Positions 9,777 to 19,089 of a stretch of 64,000 nucleotides of DNA are shown here, piece after piece (positions within the stretch are counted from its first letter, which is position 1; the number at the start of each line of letters is the position of its first letter). The translations under genes were made by a program, and so were the position numbers. The stretch is from Acinetobacter sp. NCu2D-2 (GTDB lineage: Bacteria; Pseudomonadota; Gammaproteobacteria; Pseudomonadales; Moraxellaceae), in NCBI RefSeq assembly GCF_001647675.1, contig NZ_CP015594.1, positions 744,001-808,000 of the forward strand, written 5' to 3'. The notes under the pieces were generated by a model, which made no database searches, was not told the origin of the DNA, and worked only from the letters and a program-made list of their open reading frames with translations.

Positions 9777-11051
9777 TTAACGAACGATATCGCGTTGAGT
9801 TTCGCCAGTGTAAAGCTGACGAGGACGACCGATTTTGTAAGGTGCGCTGTGCATTTCTAACCAGTGGCTGATCCAACCAACTGTACGTGCAAGAGCGAAG
9901 ATTACAGTAAACATTTCTGTTGGGATACCAATCGCTTTAAGGATGATACCTGAGTAGAAGTCTACGTTAGGGTATAGGTTACGTTTAATGAAGTATTCGT
10001 CAGAAAGCGCGATACGTTCAAGTTCCATAGCCAAAGCAAGTTGTGGATCGTTGATACCAAGTGCAGTTAACACTTCGTCACAAGTTTCTTTCATTACTTT
10101 CGCACGTGGATCGAAGTTTTTGTAAACTCGGTGACCGAAGCCCATAAGTTTAACTTCTTTAGTTTTCACTTTTTCCATGAACGGAGCAACGTTTTCTACA
10201 GTGCCGATTTCATCAAGCATCTTAAGAACAGCTTCGTTCGCGCCACCGTGAGCAGGTCCCCAAAGCGCTGCAATACCAGCCGCGATACATGCGTATGGGT
10301 TTGCACCAGTAGAACCAGCAAGACGCACTGTAGAAGTAGACGCGTTTTGTTCGTGGTCAGCATGAAGCGTAAAGATACGGTCCATTGCTTTTGCAAGAAT
10401 AGGATCAACTTTGTAATCACGGTCTGCAGGAGTTGCAAACATCATGTACAAGAAGTTTTCTGCGTAGCTTAAATCGTTACGTGGGTAAACGAATGGTTGA
10501 CCAACAGTGTACTTGTAAGTCCAAGCAGCAAGTGTAGGTACTTTTGCAATTAAGCGAATTGCAGTGATTTCACGGTGGTCAATGTTTTCAACATCGAAAC
10601 CGTTGTGATAGAACGCAGAAAGCGCACCAACAACACCACACATGATCGCCATAGGATGGGCGTCACGACGGAAACCATTGAAGAAACGGCTAACTTGGTC
10701 GTGAACCATAGTATGGTTACGTACTTTAGCGTCAAATTCTTCTTTTTGTTCAGCTGTTGGAAGCTCACCATTAAGAAGCAAGTAGCAAGTTTCTAGATAG
10801 TCAGCTTTAGTTGCCAATTGGTCAATTGGGTAACCACGGTGTAAAAGAACACCTTTACCACCATCGATGAATGTAATTTTTGATTCGCAAGCAGCGGTAG
10901 ACACAAAACCAGGATCAAAAGTAAAGTGACCTGCGGCCAATACATCTTTAACGTCGATTACATCTGGGCCCAATGTGCCGCTGTAAATTGGTAATTCAAT
11001 TTCTTTGCCATCAAGCTGTAAAACGGCTTTCTTGCCAGTTGCTTCAGACAT
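9777..11051 (-). CDS. gltA: Citrate synthase (type II)
   Basis: 424-residue citrate synthase joining acetyl-CoA and oxaloacetate, the entry step of the TCA cycle. The active-site regions are intact: [12 protein letters not shown] and [14 protein letters not shown] carry the two catalytic histidines, and NVDFYSG the catalytic Asp. Length matches the hexameric NADH-sensitive form of Gram-negative bacteria. A strong ribosome site (AGGAGA) precedes the ATG. The gene diverges from sdhCDAB across a 1 kb regulatory region. Confidence 0.98.
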   Translation of the reverse strand: MSEATGKKAVLQLDGKEIELPIYSGTLGPDVIDVKDVLAAGHFTFDPGFVSTAACESKITFIDGGKGVLLHRGYPIDQLATKADYLETCYLLLNGELPTAEQKEEFDAKVRNHTMVHDQVSRFFNGFRRDAHPMAIMCGVVGALSAFYHNGFDVENIDHREITAIRLIAKVPTLAAWTYKYTVGQPFVYPRNDLSYAENFLYMMFATPADRDYKVDPILAKAMDRIFTLHADHEQNASTSTVRLAGSTGANPYACIAAGIAALWGPAHGGANEAVLKMLDEIGTVENVAPFMEKVKTKEVKLMGFGHRVYKNFDPRAKVMKETCDEVLTALGINDPQLALAMELERIALSDEYFIKRNLYPNVDFYSGIILKAIGIPTEMFTVIFALARTVGWISHWLEMHSAPYKIGRPRQLYTGETQRDIVR

Positions 11052-11160
11052 TCAATAGATCTCCTGTCCTGGTGAATGTTTATCCGATTTGCCTATCAGT
11101 TTTTTCATGTACAAAACGGACGGATCAAATTTCGATATAGATTAGTGAGTACTGAAATTT

Positions 11161-11166
11161 TGTCAA
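11161..11166 (-). promoter_or_regulatory. Candidate -35 element for gltA
   Basis: Perfect TTGACA on the minus strand, about 110 bases before the gltA ATG. The region 16-19 bases downstream (TAATCTATA on the minus strand) gives only a moderate -10, so the exact promoter is uncertain. Confidence 0.5.
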
Positions 11167-11537
11167 TTATACTTATGGATAAAAATGTCACCCTCTTTAT
11201 TTAGCTGGTGTTGATTCTTATGCATAACGCACACGGGACATAAGCAGCACTTGGCGCAATATCATAAGTGATATTATTCTCTTGTGGAGAAATAATTTTA
11301 AAATATCGCGTTCAAAAATAACGAAAACTTGGTGAAAAAGCTATCAACGTGCCGCGTGGACACTTGTGTGTAAATATTAAAAAAAGTGTAAAAATTCTTT
11401 ATATATTGGGGTTTATTTTCTAATGACGGTTTTTCTCTGTCAAAAAAGTCAATTTTAAATGTAAAAAATATGTGTGATTTAATTGATTAAAAAATAGCTC
11501 ATTTGGAATTTAATTGATTATTTTTTGTTTAATAAAG

Positions 11538-11553
11538 TGTGAAATTTATCACA
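11538..11553. promoter_or_regulatory. Crp/Vfr-type binding site
   Basis: TGTGA-AATTTA-TCACA, a perfect match to the half-sites recognised by Crp-family regulators, with A-rich left and T-rich right flanks extending the symmetry. It lies almost midway, 487 bases from the gltA start and 509 from the sdhC start. The match is seen directly; regulation is inferred. Confidence 0.7.
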
Positions 11554-11881
11554 TTTTTGAGCTTTATTTATACAACTAAAGCCCATTTTGAAAAATTACT
11601 CACAATATAAGTTATTCATTCACTTGGTGATCTTTGTTTGATTGTATAAAAACAAAAATGTTATACATTTATTTTCTAAATAAAGGGTGGTTTTCTTATT
11701 TATATAAGTAGATAGGTAAATTTATAAACATTTAAATAATTTTTTATAGTGCTTTAGTCTATGTATGGTTAAAGAAGTCTATTTGATTTTTTTGAGTTGA
11801 GTGGTAGTGTTTGTAATGTAAAACCAAGCATATAAATATGAATAAGATGTCAGGGCAGGGAAGAAGAAGTAAATAAGTTAT

Positions 11882-11900
11882 TGTTAATGATTCTTATTTA
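11882..11900. promoter_or_regulatory. Fur-box-like sequence upstream of the sdhC promoter
   Basis: GTTAATGATTCTTATTT resembles repeated NATWAT hexamers of a Fur box, but with several mismatches. It sits about 35 bases upstream of the sdhC -35. The Sdh enzyme is iron-rich, so iron control is plausible, but the match is weak. Confidence 0.3.
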
Positions 11901-11934
11901 AGTGTTTTTTCTGAAAAAAGCTGTTTTGCATTGT

Positions 11935-11963
11935 TTGTATTTTGATAGTTCGCGTTTTATAAT
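11935..11963 (+). promoter_or_regulatory. Sigma-70 promoter of sdhCDAB
   Basis: TTGTAT (11935-11940), 17-base spacer, consensus TATAAT (11958-11963). It predicts an mRNA start near 11970 and a leader of about 90 bases before sdhC. Confidence 0.75.
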
Positions 11964-12061
11964 TCACTGTCGTTTTATGTTTAGGCATTGATTTGTCTAA
12001 TAATGCCAGCTTTCCTTCGAATTAATTCCAACAAACTCCGGATGGAGTTTTTACTTACAGG

Positions 12062-12460
12062 ATGCCCGCTGTGAAAAGCAACAGACCTGTCAATTTGTCC
12101 ATGGGTCAAGTTTTAGATGTAAACTTAAAATCCCCTGTGGCTATTGCATCAATTTTACACCGTCTTTCAGGTGTGATCGTATTTTTACTCGTACCGGTAC
12201 TTCTATGGATTTTAGACAAGTCATTGTCTTCTCCTGAAGGTTTTGCACAAGTTCAAGAAATCATGAATGGTTTCATTGTTCGCTTCATCGTATGGGTATT
12301 TGTAGCTGGTTTAATCTACCACTTCATCGCTGGTGTTAAGCATTTACTTGCTGATGTTGGTGTTGCAGAAGAACTGCAAAGTGGTCGTACTGCAGCTACT
12401 ATCGCATTAATCTTGTCTGCAATCGGTATCGTTGCGTCATTTGTATGGATCGTACTCTAA
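12062..12460 (+). CDS. sdhC: Succinate dehydrogenase cytochrome b556 subunit
   Basis: 132-residue membrane anchor of complex II with three hydrophobic segments. HRLSG near residue 33 is the SdhC signature, and HFIAGVKHLLAD supplies the likely haem-ligand histidine. It joins SdhD to bind haem b and ubiquinone. The start is ambiguous. ATG 12062 has its AGG directly adjacent. GTG 12071, which would begin VKSNRPVNL like the E. coli protein, has CAGG at a better 9-base spacing. The stop overlaps the sdhD ATG by one base. Confidence 0.95.
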   Translation: MPAVKSNRPVNLSMGQVLDVNLKSPVAIASILHRLSGVIVFLLVPVLLWILDKSLSSPEGFAQVQEIMNGFIVRFIVWVFVAGLIYHFIAGVKHLLADVGVAEELQSGRTAATIALILSAIGIVASFVWIVL

Positions 12461-12822
12461 TGAAAAGTGCTACTGGTTTAACGGGTTCAGGTTCTCGCGA
12501 TTGGTTTCTTCAACGTGTGAGTGCAGTTGTATTGGCTGTATATACTGTTGTTGTTTTTGGTTGGATCCTTTGTAATGGTGGTTTCAACTTCGAACAGTGG
12601 TATGGCTTTATGATGACAACTCCAATGAAGATTATGTCTTTATTGGCAGTTTTCTCTCTTGTTGCACATGCATGGATTGGTATGTGGCAAGTATTCACTG
12701 ACTATGTGACTACTCGTCAAATGGGTCCATCAGCATCAGGTTTACGCATTGTATTGACTTCGGCAGTGATTATCGCTGTATTAGCATACGCAATCTGGGC
12801 AATCCAGATTTTCTGGGCTTGA
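12460..12822 (+). CDS. sdhD: Succinate dehydrogenase membrane anchor subunit
   Basis: 120-residue second membrane anchor of complex II with three predicted helices. It starts at the ATG in TAATG (12460), overlapping the sdhC stop by one base, so translational coupling is likely. The frame is open upstream to an earlier non-ATG start, but that would run into sdhC. The family's haem/quinone-site features are in the GSRDWFLQRVSAVVLAVYT segment and the HAWIGMWQVFTDYV segment. sdhA follows after 12 bases. Confidence 0.95.
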   Translation: MKSATGLTGSGSRDWFLQRVSAVVLAVYTVVVFGWILCNGGFNFEQWYGFMMTTPMKIMSLLAVFSLVAHAWIGMWQVFTDYVTTRQMGPSASGLRIVLTSAVIIAVLAYAIWAIQIFWA

Positions 12823-12834
12823 TAGGAAGAGATC

Positions 12835-14733
12835 ATGGGCGCAATTAACCCTAAAGAAGATTACACAAATATTCCACACGAAACTTTCGATGCTGTCATC
12901 GTTGGTGGTGGTGGTTCAGGTATGCGTGCATCTTACCAACTTGCTCAAGCTGGTTTAAAAGTTGCTGTACTAACTAAAGTATTCCCGACACGTTCACACA
13001 CTGTTGCTGCACAGGGTGGTATTGGTGCATCTCTTGGTAACATGCAAGAAGATAACTGGCACTACCACTTCTATGACACAGTTAAAGGTTCTGACTGGTT
13101 AGGTGACCAAGACGCGATCGAGTTCATGACTCGCGAAGCGCCACAAGTCGTTTACGAACTTGAACACCTAGGTATGCCATTCGACCGTAACGCGGACGGT
13201 ACAATTTACCAACGTCCATTCGGTGGTCACTCTGCGAACTACGGTGAAAAAGCTGTTCCTCGTGCATGTGCTGCTGCCGACCGTACAGGTCACGCACTTC
13301 TTCATACGCTTTATCAAAGCAACGTGAAAATGGGTACGCAATTCTTCGTGGAATGGATCGCACTTGATCTCATTCGTAACGAAGCAGGCGATGTACTTGG
13401 TGTAACAGCAATTGACCAAGAAACTGGTAAAATTGCAGTATTCCAAGCAAAAGCAACATTATTCGCTACTGGTGGTGCTGGTCGTGTTTACCGTGCATCT
13501 ACTAACGCTTATATCAACACTGGTGACGGTCTTGGTATGGCTGCTCGTGCAGGTATTCCATTGCAAGATATGGAATTCTGGCAATTCCACCCTACAGGTG
13601 TTGCGGGCGCAGGCGTATTGTTAACTGAAGGTTGTCGTGGTGAAGGTGCGATCCTTCGTAACAAAGACGGCGAACCGTTCATGGAACGTTATGCACCAAC
13701 TTTAAAAGACTTGGCACCACGTGACTTCGTATCACGTTCTATGGACCAAGAAATTAAAGAAGGTCGCGGTTGTGGTCCTAAAGGTGATTATATCCTTCTT
13801 GATATGACTCACTTGGGTGCTGATACCATCATGAAACGTCTTCCATCTGTATTCGAGATTGGTAAGAAGTTCGCGAACGTTGACATCACTAAAGAACCAA
13901 TTCCTGTAGTACCTACAATCCATTACCAAATGGGTGGTATTCCTACAAATATTCATGGTCAAGTGGTTGTTCCTGAGTCTCCAGCGACTGAAGCGCTTGT
14001 AACAAATTACGACAAGAATACTGATACATATTCTACTAACCAAGAAGGTCGTAACTTCACTAAACCAGTGAAAGGTTTCTACGCAATTGGTGAATGTTCA
14101 TGTGTATCTGTACATGGTGCGAACCGTTTAGGTACAAACTCACTGCTTGATTTGGTTGTATTTGGTAAAGCTGCGGGTGAACACATCATCGATTACGTGA
14201 CTAAACACCACGGTGATGAATATGCTCCACTTCCTACAACTGTACTTGAGAAAACTGTTGCTCGTATTCGTAAATTAGACGAATCAACTACAGGTGAAAA
14301 TGCTCAAGAAGTTGCTGATGCAATTCGTGACATCGTTCAAGACCACGCAGGTGTATTCCGTACATCTGAATTACTTGAAGAAGGTGTTAAACAAATTCTT
14401 GCGCTTGAACCACGTGTTCGCAACATTCATTTGAAAGACAAATCTAAAGTATTCAACACTGCACGTATTGAAGCTCTAGAAGTTGAAAACTTGTATGAAG
14501 TTGCTAAAGCGACCCTAATTTCAGCTGCAGCTCGTAAAGAGTGTCGTGGTGCGCATACAGTGGTTGATTTCGAATTACCACCTGATCATGCAGAATACCC
14601 ATACGGTCGTCGTGATGATGAGTGGATGAAGCACACATTATGGTTCTCTGCGGACAACCGTCTTGAGTACAAACCAGTTCGTTACCGTCCATTGTCGGTT
14701 GACGCAATTCCACCTAAACCACGTACATTCTAA
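12835..14733 (+). CDS. sdhA: Succinate dehydrogenase flavoprotein subunit
   Basis: 632-residue catalytic subunit oxidising succinate to fumarate. The FAD-binding GGGGSGM dinucleotide motif is near residues 24-30, and [10 protein letters not shown] carries the His (about 55) that links covalently to FAD. The substrate-site region [21 protein letters not shown] and the [13 protein letters not shown] stretch are intact. Length is slightly above the E. coli protein (588). It acts on the cytoplasmic face of the inner membrane with SdhB. Confidence 0.98.
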   Translation: MGAINPKEDYTNIPHETFDAVIVGGGGSGMRASYQLAQAGLKVAVLTKVFPTRSHTVAAQGGIGASLGNMQEDNWHYHFYDTVKGSDWLGDQDAIEFMTREAPQVVYELEHLGMPFDRNADGTIYQRPFGGHSANYGEKAVPRACAAADRTGHALLHTLYQSNVKMGTQFFVEWIALDLIRNEAGDVLGVTAIDQETGKIAVFQAKATLFATGGAGRVYRASTNAYINTGDGLGMAARAGIPLQDMEFWQFHPTGVAGAGVLLTEGCRGEGAILRNKDGEPFMERYAPTLKDLAPRDFVSRSMDQEIKEGRGCGPKGDYILLDMTHLGADTIMKRLPSVFEIGKKFANVDITKEPIPVVPTIHYQMGGIPTNIHGQVVVPESPATEALVTNYDKNTDTYSTNQEGRNFTKPVKGFYAIGECSCVSVHGANRLGTNSLLDLVVFGKAAGEHIIDYVTKHHGDEYAPLPTTVLEKTVARIRKLDESTTGENAQEVADAIRDIVQDHAGVFRTSELLEEGVKQILALEPRVRNIHLKDKSKVFNTARIEALEVENLYEVAKATLISAAARKECRGAHTVVDFELPPDHAEYPYGRRDDEWMKHTLWFSADNRLEYKPVRYRPLSVDAIPPKPRTF

Positions 14734-14747
14734 TTAGGAGAAGTAAG

Positions 14748-15458
14748 ATGAGTAGAGGTACTCGTACATTTAATATCTACCGCTACGATCCTGATAAGGA
14801 TAAAGCACCGTACATGCAAACTTTTAAACTTGAATTGACTGACAAGCATCGTATGTTGCTTGACGCTCTTCTTGCGTTAAAAGTACAAGACGAATCTTTG
14901 ACATTCCGTCGTTCATGTCGTGAAGGTATTTGTGGTTCTGATGGTGTAAACATCAATGGTAAAAATGGTTTGGCGTGTCTTTGGAACCTAAACGATTTAC
15001 CAGAAGTGATTACTATTCGTCCGCTTCCAGGTCTTCCAGTGATTAAAGACTTGGTTGTAGATATGAATCAGTTCTACGATCAGTACAATAAAATCCATCC
15101 GTTCCTAATCAATAATCAGCCTGCGCCTCCTAAAGAGCGTCTGCAGTCTCCTGAAGATCGTGAACACTTGAATGGTTTGTACGAATGTATTCTTTGTGCA
15201 TGTTGTTCAACTTCATGCCCATCATTCTGGTGGAACCCAGACAAGTTCTTGGGTCCTTCAGCATTGTTGAATGCATACCGTTTCATCATTGACTCTCGTG
15301 ATACTTCAACTCAAGAGCGTTTGGCTCGTCTTGACGACCCATTCTCGCTTTTCCGTTGTAAAGGTATCATGAACTGTGTATCAGTATGTCCTAAAGGCTT
15401 GAACCCTACAAAAGCAATCGGTCACATCCGTAATATGCTTCTTGATATGGCTGGCTAA
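14748..15458 (+). CDS. sdhB: Succinate dehydrogenase iron-sulfur subunit
   Basis: 236-residue electron-transfer subunit of complex II. The N-terminal ferredoxin domain has the 2Fe-2S cysteines in [12 protein letters not shown] plus a later GLACLWN cysteine. The C-terminal domain has [13 protein letters not shown] and [17 protein letters not shown] for the 4Fe-4S and 3Fe-4S clusters. AGGAGA precedes the ATG. It is the last gene of sdhCDAB and is followed by a strong terminator. Confidence 0.98.
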   Translation: MSRGTRTFNIYRYDPDKDKAPYMQTFKLELTDKHRMLLDALLALKVQDESLTFRRSCREGICGSDGVNINGKNGLACLWNLNDLPEVITIRPLPGLPVIKDLVVDMNQFYDQYNKIHPFLINNQPAPPKERLQSPEDREHLNGLYECILCACCSTSCPSFWWNPDKFLGPSALLNAYRFIIDSRDTSTQERLARLDDPFSLFRCKGIMNCVSVCPKGLNPTKAIGHIRNMLLDMAG

Positions 15459-15480
15459 TCGACTGATTATTCAGGTCAAA

Positions 15481-15510
15481 AAAAGCACATCATTTGATGT
15501 GCTTTTTTTA
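15481..15510 (+). terminator. Terminator of sdhCDAB
   Basis: 11 bp perfect stem AAAAGCACATC/GATGTGCTTTT (15481-15491 and 15496-15506) with a run of T at the end. It separates sdh from suc transcription. Confidence 0.93.
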
Positions 15511-15980
15511 TGGATATGTAAATATGAAATAGGCATGATTATTGCTCATAAAAATTACAAGAAAAGTGTATTAGTTATAGGATATGGAAGTGTGAATTGA
15601 CGCACATAACGAAACGATAAAAAGTAATTGAATCTGTAGTATAGCTGTAAATCTAGACTGTAAATCCAAATTATTAATGTTATGATATAACAAAGGTAAG
15701 GGAGTGGATTGTAGGATTTACTCTCTTTTTATTTATCTATAAAGTCTAGAACTTTAGTATGGATTAGGTGGGTATCTGTTTGGAATAGCCATATTATACT
15801 AGAATGGTTATGCAGTGTATTTATTGAATTTATAAGCAGTATATGCCAAAAAAATCAATTGATTTGTAAAGTATGTGTTAGCATTTAGCGCAAGACTATA
15901 TGTCAAAAAAGTCAATCCATGTACATTTTTTAAACATTGGATTTTGTTGGCTTGGTATATAAATGTAAATTGAAGTCGCT

Positions 15981-16017
15981 TTAGAAAAAACTTCTGTTAA
16001 TTCATTGTTTTTTCTAA
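15981..16017 (+). repeat. 11 bp inverted repeat upstream of sucA
   Basis: TTAGAAAAAAC (15981-15991) and GTTTTTTCTAA (16007-16017), perfect, with a 15-base loop. It could be a weak hairpin or a protein-binding site. Confidence 0.6.
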
Positions 16018-16078
16018 GTCGATTTGCAAAAAATTGCTCGGTATTTATCGGGTATTCAATGAGTGATGATGCCGCTGA

Positions 16079-16134
16079 GGGGCGTTATTGTTCATTAAAC
16101 ACATTGAGTTTACTTGATGTGTTGATAACGCCTC
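16079..16134 (+). promoter_or_regulatory. Large two-part hairpin in the sucA leader region
   Basis: Outer stem GGCGTTAT (16081-16088)/ATAACGCC (16125-16132), extendable by GG/TC with one G-U pair. Inner stem AACACAT (16098-16104)/ATGTGTT (16117-16123), extendable to 11 pairs with two G-U wobbles. The two are separated by an asymmetric bulge. No T-run follows, so it is not a simple terminator. Confidence 0.65.
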
Positions 16135-16157
16135 ATGGCTTATGCCTTATGGGGGAC

Positions 16158-16183
16158 TAATGTCATTTTACAATTTGACATTA
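16158..16183. repeat. Operator-like inverted repeat before sucA
   Basis: TAATGTCA (16158-16165) and TGACATTA (16176-16183), perfect 8 bp arms 10 bases apart, about 55 bases before sucA. This is the size of a dimeric repressor site; the regulator is unknown. Confidence 0.5.
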
Positions 16184-16236
16184 ATAATCCTGGGTTTTGC
16201 TTAAAAAGCATCCTGAAAATGTTTTTGCAATAGGAA

Positions 16237-19071
16237 ATGGGTCCACAAATGCAAGAAGTTGCTGACGCTCTGCGTCTTGACACTGAACTTAGCGCTGATA
16301 GTGCAGCGTATATTGAAGAACTTTATGAGCAGTATTTAACGGCTCCAGACTCAGTGGGTGCTGATTGGCAAGAATACTTTGGTAAATTCCCTAAAGGTGA
16401 CCAACCCCACAGCAATGTACGTGAGCAATTCCTTCTCCTAGGTCGCAACTCAAGCCGTATTCAGCCTGTTATTCAAGCAACAGTGAGTTCTGAGCACGAA
16501 CGTCGTCAAATCGGCGTTTTACAATTGATCGCTGCGTATCGTAACCGTGGTCATCAAAAAGCGAAATTAGATCCATTAGGTCTTGCAAAACGTGAACAAG
16601 CCTATGATTTGGAACTAAGCGCTCACGGCTTAACTCAATCTGATTTAGATACCGTATTCAATACTGGTAATCTTGCAATTGGTAAAGAAGAAGCAACACT
16701 TGCTGAGATTGTCGCTGCATTAGAGTCAACTTACTGTTCAACAGTAGGTTCTGAATACATGCATATTGTGGACACCAAAGAAAAACGTTGGATTCAACAA
16801 CGTCTTGAAGGTGCACGCGGTCAATTTGGTTTCTCTGCAGAACAGAAAAAACACGTCTTAGAACGTTTAACTGCAGCTGAAGGACTAGAAAAATACTTAG
16901 GTAACAAATACGTTGGTGCGAAACGTTTCGGTGTTGAGGGTGGTGAATCATTCATCCCAATGGTTAACGAATTGATCCAATGTGCAGGTTCAGTGGGTTG
17001 TAAAGAAGTGGTTATCGGAATGCCTCACCGTGGCCGTTTAAACCTTCTTGTCAACATTATGGGTAAAAACCCAGCTGACCTATTTGGTGAATTTGAAGGT
17101 AAATCACTGAACAAAAAAGGTTCAGGTGACGTTAAATACCACCAAGGTTTCTCATCTAACGTGATGACTCCAGGTGGCGAAGTACACTTGGCATTGGCAT
17201 TTAACCCATCACACTTGGAAATCGTAGGTCCTGTAGTTGAAGGTTCTGTACGTGCGCGTCAAGTACGTCGTAAAGACATCGGTGGTGATGATGTATTGCC
17301 AATCATCGTTCACGGTGATGCAGCATTTGCAGGTCAAGGTGTTAACCAAGAAACCTTCCAGATGTCACAAACTCGTGGCTTTACAGTGGGTGGTACAGTT
17401 CACATTGTTGTGAACAACCAAGTTGGTTTCACAACATCTGACCCACGTGATGCACGTTCTACAGAATACTGTACTGACATCGCGAAAATGATCCAAGCGC
17501 CGATCTTCCACGTGAACGGTGATGATCCTGAAGCTGTATTGTTTGTTTCTCAATTGGCACACGATTTCCGTCATACATTCCGTAAAGATGTTGTAATCGA
17601 TATGTTCTGCTACCGTCGTCGTGGTCATAACGAAGCGGACGAACCTGCTGCAACTCAGCCAATGATGTATCAAGTGATCACTAAGAAAGCGACAACTCGT
17701 ACGCTTTATGCTGATCAATTGGTTCAACAAGGTATTTTGGATCGTGCTGCTGCTGACGCAATGGTTGAACAATACCGTTCAGATCTTGAAGCGGGTAACC
17801 ACGTTGCCAATGCACTTGTTCTTGAGCCAAACACTAAAATGTTTGTGGACTGGACACCATACCTTGGTCACGAATACACAGACGAGTGGGATACTTCATT
17901 CCCAATCGAACGCTTAAAAGAACTTGGTCGTAAAATGCGTGAGCTTCCAGAAGGCTTTGTAATGCAACGTCAAGTATCTAAAGTGATTGATGACCGTCTG
18001 AAAATGCAGACTGGTGAAATGCCACTGAACTGGGGTGCTGCTGAAACTTTAGCGTATGCGTCTGTTTTAGATGAAGGTTACCTTGTTCGTTTAACAGGTG
18101 AAGACGTTGGTCGTGGTACATTCTCACACCGTCATGCAAAACTTCATAACCAAGTAGATGGTTCGACTTACATTCCATTATGTAACTTGAAAGAAAACCA
18201 ACCACGTACTGCAATTTATGACTCATTATTGTCTGAAATGGCGGTATTGGCATTTGAATACGGTTATGCAACGACTCTTCCTAAGAGCCTTGTGATTTGG
18301 GAAGCGCAATTTGGTGACTTCGCAAACTGTGCGCAAGTGGTGATTGACCAATTTATCTCATCTGGTGAAACCAAATGGGAACGTGTGTGTGGCTTAACCA
18401 TGCTTCTTCCACACGGTTTCGAAGGTCAAGGTCCTGAGCATTCATCTGCACGTTTAGAACGTTTCTTACAGCTATGTGCTGAAGACAATATGCAAGTGAT
18501 TACACCGACTACACCTGCGCAGATTTTCCATGCGATGCGTCGTCAAGCACTTCGTCCAATCCGTAAACCAATGATCGTGACTTCACCTAAGTCACTTCTT
18601 CGTCACAAACTTGCAACGTCTACATTAGAAGAACTTGCAAATGGTAAATTCCAAACTGTGATCGACGAAATCGACAACATCAACAAGTCTGACGTAACTC
18701 GTCTTGTGCTTTGTGGTGGTAAGGTTTACTACGACTTACTTGAAAAACGTCGTGAAAAAGAATTGAACAACACAGCAATCGTTCGTATTGAACAATTGTA
18801 TCCGTACCCAGAAGCACGTCTTGCTGAAGTTCTTGCTCAATATCCAAACGTAACTGAACTTGTTTGGGCTCAAGAAGAACCGAAAAACCAAGGTGCTTGG
18901 TTATTCATCGCGCCACGTTTATACGAAGGTGTAATGAAATCTGGTCAACAGATTCGTATTAGCTACGCAGGTCGTGAAGCTTCAGCTGCACCGGCTTGTG
19001 GTTCACCATATTTGCATGCAAAACAACAAGCTCAGCTCGTTAACGACGCTCTAGCGATCGATGCTGAATAA
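16237..19071 (+). CDS. sucA: 2-oxoglutarate dehydrogenase E1 component
   Basis: 944-residue thiamine-diphosphate enzyme decarboxylating 2-oxoglutarate in the cytoplasmic OGDH complex. An N-terminal lipoyl-E2-binding segment (AAYIEELYEQYLTAP) is followed by the ThDP domain with GMPHRGRLN, HGDAAFAGQG and the NNQVGFTT region. The C-terminal transketolase-like domain holds PHGFEGQGPEHSSAR. The start is ambiguous: ATG 16237 has AGGAA too close, whereas ATG 16249 places the same site at a long 13-base spacing. First gene of sucAB-lpd. Confidence 0.97.
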   Translation: MGPQMQEVADALRLDTELSADSAAYIEELYEQYLTAPDSVGADWQEYFGKFPKGDQPHSNVREQFLLLGRNSSRIQPVIQATVSSEHERRQIGVLQLIAAYRNRGHQKAKLDPLGLAKREQAYDLELSAHGLTQSDLDTVFNTGNLAIGKEEATLAEIVAALESTYCSTVGSEYMHIVDTKEKRWIQQRLEGARGQFGFSAEQKKHVLERLTAAEGLEKYLGNKYVGAKRFGVEGGESFIPMVNELIQCAGSVGCKEVVIGMPHRGRLNLLVNIMGKNPADLFGEFEGKSLNKKGSGDVKYHQGFSSNVMTPGGEVHLALAFNPSHLEIVGPVVEGSVRARQVRRKDIGGDDVLPIIVHGDAAFAGQGVNQETFQMSQTRGFTVGGTVHIVVNNQVGFTTSDPRDARSTEYCTDIAKMIQAPIFHVNGDDPEAVLFVSQLAHDFRHTFRKDVVIDMFCYRRRGHNEADEPAATQPMMYQVITKKATTRTLYADQLVQQGILDRAAADAMVEQYRSDLEAGNHVANALVLEPNTKMFVDWTPYLGHEYTDEWDTSFPIERLKELGRKMRELPEGFVMQRQVSKVIDDRLKMQTGEMPLNWGAAETLAYASVLDEGYLVRLTGEDVGRGTFSHRHAKLHNQVDGSTYIPLCNLKENQPRTAIYDSLLSEMAVLAFEYGYATTLPKSLVIWEAQFGDFANCAQVVIDQFISSGETKWERVCGLTMLLPHGFEGQGPEHSSARLERFLQLCAEDNMQVITPTTPAQIFHAMRRQALRPIRKPMIVTSPKSLLRHKLATSTLEELANGKFQTVIDEIDNINKSDVTRLVLCGGKVYYDLLEKRREKELNNTAIVRIEQLYPYPEARLAEVLAQYPNVTELVWAQEEPKNQGAWLFIAPRLYEGVMKSGQQIRISYAGREASAAPACGSPYLHAKQQAQLVNDALAIDAE

Positions 19072-19089
19072 TCCAGGAGATTCTAAGTA

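Larger units (their letters stand above)
11052..12061. other. 1 kb divergent regulatory region gltA / sdhC
   Basis: No credible gene. It holds a candidate gltA promoter at the left, an AATATCA/TGATATT inverted repeat (11258-11275), a 12 bp direct repeat TTTAATTGATTA (11478-11489 and 11509-11520), a perfect Crp-type palindrome (11538-11553), a Fur-box-like stretch (11882-11900) and a strong sdhC promoter (11935-11963). The length and number of elements suggest layered control of TCA-cycle entry. Confidence 0.7.
15511..16236. other. 726 bp gene-free sucA upstream region
   Basis: No credible gene. The first 450 bases are AT-rich without clear structure. The last 260 bases carry three inverted repeats: 15981-16017, 16079-16134 and 16158-16183. 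It must hold the sucAB-lpd promoter. A TTGACA at 16175-16180 has no good -10 at proper spacing, so the promoter was not assigned. Confidence 0.6.

Noticed and set aside
10131..10796. Open frames antisense to gltA
   Set aside because: They mirror a highly conserved coding region and have Cys/His-rich compositions typical of reverse-strand shadows.
13124..14043. Open frames antisense to sdhA
   Set aside because: No ribosome sites and shadow-like composition; the sense gene is unambiguous.
16079..16134. Sucrose-style reading of the sucA hairpin as an intrinsic terminator
   Set aside because: No T-run follows the stem, so it was listed as a regulatory structure instead.
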